Below, one piece after another: positions 57,371 to 64,000 of a DNA stretch of 64,000 bases. The notes beneath the pieces are model-generated. The model had not been told where the DNA came from. It did no database searches and saw only the letters and a program-made list of their open reading frames with translations. The stretch is from Membranipora membranacea. Lineage: Eukaryota; Bryozoa; Gymnolaemata; Cheilostomatida; Membraniporidae. The DNA lies in assembly GCA_914767715.1 (NCBI GenBank), contig OU612066.1:6577001-6641000 (forward strand). Direction: 5' to 3'. The translations under genes were made by a program, and so were the position numbers. The first letter of the stretch is position 1. Each line of letters begins with the position of its first letter.

Positions 57371-58999
57371 TGCTCTGCCTTATATGCTGATGGGTTCTAG
57401 TTCTAGTTCTAGTGCTCAAAAAATGAAGTCGCATTCAACTAAATGTTTCGCTTCACTGCCACAAAATGTTCGGTGAAGTTTCTTTTTCCATTGCTCATAA
57501 TCTTTTTTTTTGGAAATTCCCTGTTTTCCACAAACTGACGCATACATTTGAGTAACGCAGCAAAAAGGAGTGTAATCAACGGGACTGCCATGACCCTGTC
57601 CTACTAGCACATCTTCATGAGCTCAAATTAGAAAACTCAAAAAACACAAAACATTTGTTCTAGTGCATGTGTGAAACGCTAGTGAAACAATATGCTCAGC
57701 ATCATATCATACAGATGAATTACGGTATTGTGTCAAAAAGTGGATTGTCATCATCCAATTTTGGCTGATGTGCATCTCATTTGAACATGAGATGTCACTC
57801 CTCCCGCACCCGGGAAACCTTTGGCCCATCTATGGATAAAGCCTTGGGTTTCACTTAGGTCAAAATGAAGTGGAGCAATCTCGGACTCCATTATTCCCTT
57901 ATTAAGCTTACTGTAAATGAGATCATTCGATGAGCCTTCTGGTTGTAAAAACTGCTTGTGCTTTTTAGATAATGAATATTCAACAGCCAACTGGGTGTTT
58001 CACAGCAATGAACTAAACATTGTTCACATCAGTTAGAGCTGGTCGGATGATTAAGGGATTAACTCCAGCGCTCTATATGAGACTTGGGGATTTACAACCA
58101 AGATAAATACACTCCTTAAATCTCTTAGACTGGGTTATTGTCTTTGGGTTATTGTCAAATTGTGGGTGTTTATCAGTTCCTTATCAGTTGCGTTGCAAGG
58201 TTAAGTAATTGTTTGAGTTTAGCCTTTAGTCCAAACAGAATTTGGTCTATTGAGAGATTCATATGACTCGTGTATCCTGACTTATATATTCAATTAACTA
58301 TCTCTACCCCTCATAAGACAAAACAAATGTAAATCGGATGAGCTCTATAAAAAAAGGTTGGAACGTTGTTGAAGGATATAAAAACATTTGAGAGAGCCTT
58401 GAAAACATGAAAAGAGAGTAGTAACAAAGTAGTTTGATGTGATATTACCTCTCAGCCGAAGTGATGTGGAAAGGAATCTTGTGAACTGGAGCATATAATG
58501 TTGAAACACCCAGAGCATTTTTTAGCAGTGTTACATAGCGTGATCAAGAAGTACTCCCTTCAAATCTTTGTGCAAAATTCAGGTTTGACTCGCAGAACTC
58601 TTGTTCACGTACTAATTTACCTAGCCACACTTCAGTCCCAATTCTGTATAATTATTCAGCAATAAACTCTTGTGATTAATGCTGTTGGAATCTTAGTTTT
58701 CCTCCTATAAGTGTTTTCTTGATTGCCGTTTGTTTAAATAGAGTCCACCATACCCGAAACCAACAGCTCCTCTCGTCGGATCTGAAATTACCAAAGCCTT
58801 ATGAAGATACTCACACTTTGCGCTGATAATAAGCTTATGATTGACAATAATGTTGCTGTTGCATGGCGTGGCAATGATGATCTGGAAGACAAGTTGTACT
58901 GTTTTGCGATGGGATTTGTGAACAAGTTTTCATACACATGTATGTACATATATTCATACAAAGTGTTCTTTGAAATACCATTTTAATGAAAAACTATTA
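57371..58999. other. Spacer between the tandem caspase genes
   Basis: It contains the 5' flank of caspase A and the 3' flank of caspase B. A 79-codon minus-strand frame at 57751-57990 is the only sizeable open frame. It matches nothing recognised and is not called as a gene. Confidence 0.5.
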
Positions 59000-61181
59000 C
59001 TAGCCTCTGCTTTCTAGCTTTCTGTCATACATGAGTGCTCTGGGTAACACCAGGTCCATCCTCAAAAGGCTGTAAACTATGGGTGCTTGTGCACTGTAGA
59101 CCACATCTTCATGCTTTGACATTTGTCTAGAACATCGTGTGACCATGCTGCCAAATGTGGTCTCTCCATCTGCCTCTCTGAACTGTTGAGCCATGTGATA
59201 GAAAAACACATGACGAGATGCATAGAAGCCAGGTGGAGTAGCAACAACAATAGAGTTAGGTCGCTCGACACTAATTTGACTATCATGGCTGCCTGTTCCA
59301 GTTCCTGGCACTACTGCTTGAGTTGGCACTTTACTTCCCTCACAAGCCTGGATCAATATAACCTAAAATCACAATTTTGATGTATGACTTCGCTCTAAGG
59401 TAAGGTCAATGACCGATCCAATCTCTTCTTTTTTCACAATGTCGGAAAACATCCTCAGATATTTTCTACCTCAGATTTTTACTTTTACTTGCAAACGCCC
59501 CTGACTCAATCCATAATGATGTTTCATCAATTAATTTGGAGTTGCAAAATAAAAGTCAAAAATAAAGTTTTTTAAAAAGTAACCTGATTCTGTTTTCCGT
59601 TTTTTCTGTTGAAAAACAAAAAGCAAAAAGTGTGAGTGTAACTCCAAACTGCTATTGGTCGATTCACCGGAAGTGTCTCAATTCGTTTGATGAAGGCCTT
59701 CCATTCAGCCATAAATCATTGCACCAGTCTTACACATCAGCATCTAAGTGCTCAGACGATTCCAATACATAACTTGGCATAACATCATCAACCACTCATT
59801 TAGCGGACAACCAGCATCAGCCAACCAGGGTAAGTACATCAGCTGAAGCCCACTGCCGTTACTCCTCCAGAGATAGCTCACCAACCGCAGCGCACCAGTG
59901 GCAGCAAATCTGCGGCATCACACTAGCTACAGCCAACAAACTGCAGCCCACTAGCAGAGGCCCTCCCACTGGAGGCAGCACACTGTGCACACCATCAGCA
60001 GCACACAAGCATCAGCCCACCCACTTTTGGCAGCACACTGAGAATACAATCAGCTGCACACCAGTGGCCAAAAGAAGCAGCCTACCCACATAGGCAGCAC
60101 ACTGAGAACGCCATTGACAGCACACTATGCAGACCATCAGCAACACAAAAGGGGTAGCCCACAAGCAACAGGACACCTGCCAGACATGACTATCTCAGCG
60201 TACCAGCCTCGGGCAGTCATCCCAGTTTTTGTGGCAAGAATTGCAATTCAGTAAATCGAGAAAATCAAACTGAATTGGTCAAAAGAAATCAAAAACCAAA
60301 TATATGCAGTTCGATTTGAGACCTTAGTACAGAAACGGGTTCCCCAGACTTCAGGTATCCCCAAAACTTACGACTGGAAGATAGTTTGGTAGCTCTGCAG
60401 TCACCTTCATAACTCCATTAACTTCTCCTTTAATGCTGTTTCTGTCATATATAATTCCGTTACCTCCATGACTCATAATACACACTACTAGCACTGAACA
60501 GTTATCTTTGAGCTGTCGTATGCTGACTCTCAGATGGCCTAGTAGGCCCTCATAAGTCCAATCGACTAGTGGCGTTAATACTGTGAATCCTCCTTCACAT
60601 AACCCAACAATCATGTTGTCAGCCACTTCTTTCGCATTGCTTCTTGTTGTATGTGGTGGAGTTCGTCTTTCAAATGTGTTGTAGTATACCAGAGCGTACA
60701 TCTTTGCTTTGGTCTGCCCCCTCGGAATGAAGAATGAGTCAGTTTGATTGTAAAGGTTTTTAATGATTTCTGGACTCCAGCTTCCATCAAAGAGTCTCTG
60801 CCTGGTTTGGTCAGGCAAAGTCTTAAGGTTCACAGGCAGGTTATTCTGATGATAAGCTCGTAAAACAGCTTCCAATAATTTTTCGTTGTCACTCTTTCGT
60901 TCAATGGCTTGAAATAGAAGGTTGTGTTTGCTGACATACTCCCGATGATTTACTTTGGCAAACAACGCCAGAAACAGTTTGAATAATTTGTTCTTTAGTG
61001 CATACTGTATTGAATCCATCTTCTTTTCTTCCATTGTTTGACAGATTATTTTAGACTGGTAGTTCTCATCGAAGTCCATCTCACGTAGATAAGCTAACAC
61101 TTTGTTCACTTCACGAACATTGTCTCTCTTACTCTTTTTGACCAGCTCTTCAAACGTCTTTTGGATTTGTTTACGATTCAT
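59000..61181 (-). CDS. Caspase with helical prodomain (paralogue B)
   Basis: Two coding exons, 60372-61181 and 59000-59362, total 1173 nt (390 aa). The arrangement copies paralogue A: a helical prodomain of about 110 residues, the linker LFDGSWSPEI and FFIPRGQTKAKMYALVYYN, and the p20-like half with CIMSHGGNGIIYD (His codon 60468-60470). After a phase-0 intron at the same place (LPV|VILIQ) comes QACEGS with the catalytic Cys (codon 59342-59344), and the p10 pocket region TPPGFYASR. The protein ends just after LRMDLVLP with no coiled coil. The start was set at the Met that aligns with paralogue A (61179-61181); an in-frame Met at 61235 would add 18 residues. All catalytic residues are present. 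The 1-kb intron carries a CAGCACAC-rich repeat patch. Confidence 0.88.
59870..60190. repeat. Degenerate CAGCACAC-rich repeats in the caspase B intron
   Basis: Variants of GGCAGCACACTGAGAA, CATCAG and AGCCCAC recur through about 320 bp with irregular spacing. The stretch is C/A-rich against AT-rich flanks and has no open frame. Confidence 0.6.
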
Positions 61182-62138
61182 CTTATAGACATTCCCTGAT
61201 GTTGAAACTATATTGCAACTAACAAACTGATTCAATGATTATTTTAATAGAGTTTTGTGATAGATAACAAAATGAAACTGTGTAGTGATAAAGCTTTGCC
61301 TAATAACTTCACATGCTAGTCTAAACAAACGCTTTCCATTGGTTGTTTAATAGTTTATGAGTGTAAACCCCAGTGGAATTTTCTCATGGGATTTTCCTTT
61401 ATGAGTCCAAAGGCAAAAGCGCGACCTGTTCCAATGTCAATGAGTCAAATACCGACAAGAAGGCTCAGAAAACTTGGATTTTCTTTATCTTTGATATACA
61501 CATCCGAGAGACTACAGGAAGATCCAGGATTAAAATTAGATACCTGGGCAGTTAAAGTGTTGATAACACTTTGATCATAAACCTGGAAACTGAAGAAGAT
61601 TGTTTTTGTTGCTATGGGGATGCTTAGACTAAGACAAGAATAAGACTCAGACTTAATGCTCAGCAATATCCATAACCAATAGGTTGATATATGGACAGTA
61701 AATCAAAAGACAAGATTTGTAATCATGCTGTTTATCAGTTATCGAATAAAATATCAGATTGCTAAGGTCTGCTGGTTTGAGTATTATCGTGTTTTGCTAA
61801 GCTGAAAAATAATCAAAAATGAAGGAAATAAGTATAGTACTAGTAGGGGTAGTTAATTGTAGCTGAGACAATCTTGCCAAATATGTGATATTATAAAGAA
61901 AATTATATTTATTTACCTGTTGAAACAATGTAAAAACTAGATCATTGTCAAAATCAAGTGCCTTGAAAAACAGTCAACCTTCTGAAGAAAATGTCTAGCA
62001 CTACTCACCCTTCCAACACTTAATAGAGTATACTACCCCTTATTGCTGTTCCCAGACCAGCTAATTAAAAAAACCACATTTTTTAAGGATCAAATAACTA
62101 ACCTACTCAACAAAATTTCTCTCTGAAATTTCGATACA
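61182..62138. other. Intergenic DNA upstream of caspase B
   Basis: No gene, RNA or ordered repeat is recognised. The caspase B promoter should lie in the first part. Confidence 0.45.
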
Positions 62139-62814
62139 ATGATTGCTGTAAATATGCCTAAACGTAAGCGTATCAAGTCCACACAGCACTCAAATGATAG
62201 CAGCGAGGCATCATGTAGCCTGCATGAAATAGAAGAGAGCTCTGAAAACCACAACTCTGGCGTATATGCTAAAAAGGATGAATGCAATTCAGAAAAAACT
62301 TGACAGCCCATACCGAAAGGAGCCACAGATTGAAATCAAAGGTTTGGTGAGTAACCGACAAGTTGTTATCAGTCTGGATACTGCCAGACATGTAATTCTG
62401 AAGAATATTCTGCCAAAATATCTTGCAGCGGCAAATCTCAAACTTGGTGTGAAAAATAATACCAAAAGATCTGGTGCTCATGTCAGCTCTGTTCTTACAG
62501 TTGATGATCACGACAGCAACAAATCATTTACTGTGATTTTCTACAACACCAAGTCACCAATTCTTGTCAATAGAATTAAACGCACATTGCTTCATATTTT
62601 GAAAAGATCAGCTATGGGTAAGGTTAATTTTACCATATCGCACTTAAATATTTTAGGTCTGACTAGTAAGTACGATCGAGTTGGAGCTATTATCTTGGAA
62701 TATCAATACTCCGTTTTTTGTTTATCTGAGACAGGGGGCCGCCTAGGCCCACTGGCGGGGTCCAGGGCAGAGACCCGGCCGCCGGAGCCCACAGGCGATT
62801 TTATGAACAAATGA
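62139..62814 (+). pseudogene. Truncated LINE fragment (ORF1-like end joined to the start of an endonuclease domain)
   Basis: A first frame (62139-62304) starts IAVNMPKRKRIKS and is Ser/Glu-rich. The following part continues in another frame from 62266 to 62814, so a frameshift separates them. The second frame has KSFTVIFYNTKSPILVNR and then SHLNILGLTSKYDRV followed by YSVFCLSET, which matches the first 35 or so residues of APE-type LINE endonucleases (LNIRGL..K...CLSET). The endonuclease stops there: from about 62733 the sequence changes abruptly to a GC-rich block. It is unrelated in sequence to the intact LINE at 17-23 kb. Confidence 0.6.
62733..62800. repeat. GC-rich block at the broken end of the LINE fragment
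   Basis: About 68 bp with GGGGGCCGCCTAGGCCC, GGCGGGGTCCAGGGC and CCCGGCCGCCGGAG segments. It is strongly GC-rich and partly self-complementary, against AT-rich flanks. It is probably the terminus of another repeat family. Confidence 0.5.
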
Positions 62815-62912
62815 AGCAAATTTGGTATAGTTTCAGTATAACATTTTTATTAGATAAATAGATTAATAATTCCACATATGGCCTAAAGAGGATATCCATA
62901 ATATAAAAATAG

Positions 62913-64000
62913 CTACTCAGCCGGGGATGAGATCACAGCCTGGGTGATTTTTTTTATATCAATTGGAATATCAGGATGGATTTTCAGCAACTTCATGTTA
63001 CTAAGTCTATCCTGGCTCATGGTTGACCTTATAGCTGTTTTTTTTATTCTTGAGCTGGCTGAACACTCTCCCTGGTTCACAGGATGTAGTTGGTGTGACT
63101 AGGAAGAGGTTTAGTAGTGTGGCGATGTTCGGGTAGAGGCTACAATCACAGCTCTTTATAGCTTTGAGGGCATCCTCAGGCACCTCAGAAGTTTGGTCCT
63201 CCCACTTAGCGTACCATCTTCGAAGCTCAATCTTTTGAAAGAAAAGTCATAAACCTGATCTAAACACTGAGTTGAGCTTTGGAAATAAAGATGCTTTTAT
63301 TGGGATATATTAATCTGATAAAACATTTCTTTGAACTGTTGACAGCTTTTACTCTCTGAGTCACTTGCTCATGGATAAAGAGCACATAACTCTGCAAATC
63401 TGGGAATTTGTGTTTTTATTGTACAAGGAGTTTAACTTCCAATAATTCAATACAAATAAAACTCCTTGTAAGGACGGTAGTTTTTGACATCTTGGTCTAT
63501 CTATTGTAGCATATTACTCACCTCAAATGAAGTCTGGTCAGTGACACCCACCTGCAGCCTATCGTAGATCCTGTCATTGCTGAGAATTTTGTGCCACTCT
63601 TCATAATCCATCTGCTTGAGTGCCTCGGGGATTAACAGCGCCAGCTTATAGACATCTGATGAATCTGCAGTGAACCTGAAAGCAAAGTGAACTTTGGTTA
63701 TCACAACAAATGTGTAGCTGGTTTGTTACTCAGTTTGTAGTTAGTCTAGTCAGTATTAATGACACCTTAGTTGGTGTAAGCCTGGCCAGATGCAGAAAGT
63801 GAAGTTTAGTCAGCTGAACTTCTGTGACTCCAATGATTTTTAGTAAAATTAAAAATGATAATTGAAAATGAAATCGTTACCAACCTAGCATTCATCTCAG
63901 AGATGATATCATCTAGAAACGGCAGAATTAGATTCCTGAGGTAATACTCCTCAGTTGAGCTACTAGGCGCATTAGCTCTGTTTCTTTGTTTCGAAGCTGT
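62913..64000 (-). pseudogene. hAT-type transposase gene, C-terminal part, intron-containing, frameshifted; runs off the right edge
   Basis: Exon pieces on the minus strand are 63887-64000 (open at the edge), 63524-63676 and 62913-63231, joined by GT..AG introns; the last acceptor (AAAAG) is weak. The translation includes EEYYLRNLILPFLDDIISEM and then PEALKQMDYEEWHKIL, followed by IELRRWYAKWEDQTSEVPED and LYPNIATLLNLFLVTPTTSC. That is the C-terminal dimerisation region of hAT transposases and of host proteins derived from them. A +1 shift in an A8 run (T8 on the plus strand, 63038-63045) leads to a stop at 63007-63009. In the other frame the typical hAT ending (STMSQDRLSNMKLL) continues to a stop at 62913-62915. 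It could be a decayed transposon, a domesticated gene or an assembly indel. Confidence 0.75.

Noticed and set aside
57751-57990. 79-codon minus-strand frame as an extra caspase B exon
   Set aside because: Caspase B already ends with an in-frame stop after the p10 half. No splice donor links to this frame convincingly, and the product resembles nothing known.

Overview
This is intron-rich, AT-rich animal nuclear DNA. Genes are split by canonical GT..AG introns, and the families present (UNC-45, PPWD1, a ROR-like receptor, a TRIM-type RING/B-box protein, caspases, a peptide-type GPCR) are metazoan. Retroelements and short inverted repeats fill introns and intergenic DNA. An invertebrate, probably a lophotrochozoan, fits best, but the sequence does not fix the phylum. 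All multi-exon models below were built by eye from splice sites. For every complete model the coding exons sum to a multiple of three.

Layout: 1-3423 (-) is the 5' half of an UNC-45 chaperone gene running off the left edge. 5646-6734 (+) is a single-exon rhodopsin-like GPCR. 6.8-11.9 kb is mostly empty, with an 82-bp-arm fold-back repeat (9253-9501) and a decayed copy of a downstream TRIM exon (about 11049-11275). 11893-24187 (-) is an 8-exon RING/B-box/coiled-coil/propeller gene. Its second intron holds a complete, apparently intact two-ORF LINE (about 17.1-23.3 kb, + strand). 25123-33722 (+) is PPWD1 in 16 exons, divergent from the TRIM gene across 935 bp. 38303-49149 (+) is a ROR-family receptor (Ig, Frizzled, TM, kinase) that lacks a kringle and has lost the metal-binding Asp of the kinase. 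51943-57370 (-) and 59000-61181 (-) are two tandem paralogous caspases. Intron 1 of the first contains a compact non-autonomous LTR retrotransposon with identical LTRs and a tRNA-derived SINE. 62.1-62.8 kb is a truncated LINE fragment ending in a GC-rich block. 62913-64000 (-) is the C-terminal part of an intron-containing hAT-type transposase gene with a frameshift in an A8 run.

The genes do not form an operon or pathway. They are independent loci: myosin/HSP90 co-chaperone, peptide receptor, ubiquitin-ligase-like, spliceosomal cyclophilin, Wnt-type receptor, apoptosis or immunity proteases. The most unusual items are a LINE ORF1 protein whose N-terminus looks like a DnaJ J-domain (HPD motif), a kringle-less ROR predicted to be a pseudokinase, a caspase pair sharing an unrecognised helical prodomain with one paralogue carrying a C-terminal coiled coil, and a young 1.9-kb LTR element with a 4-bp target duplication.
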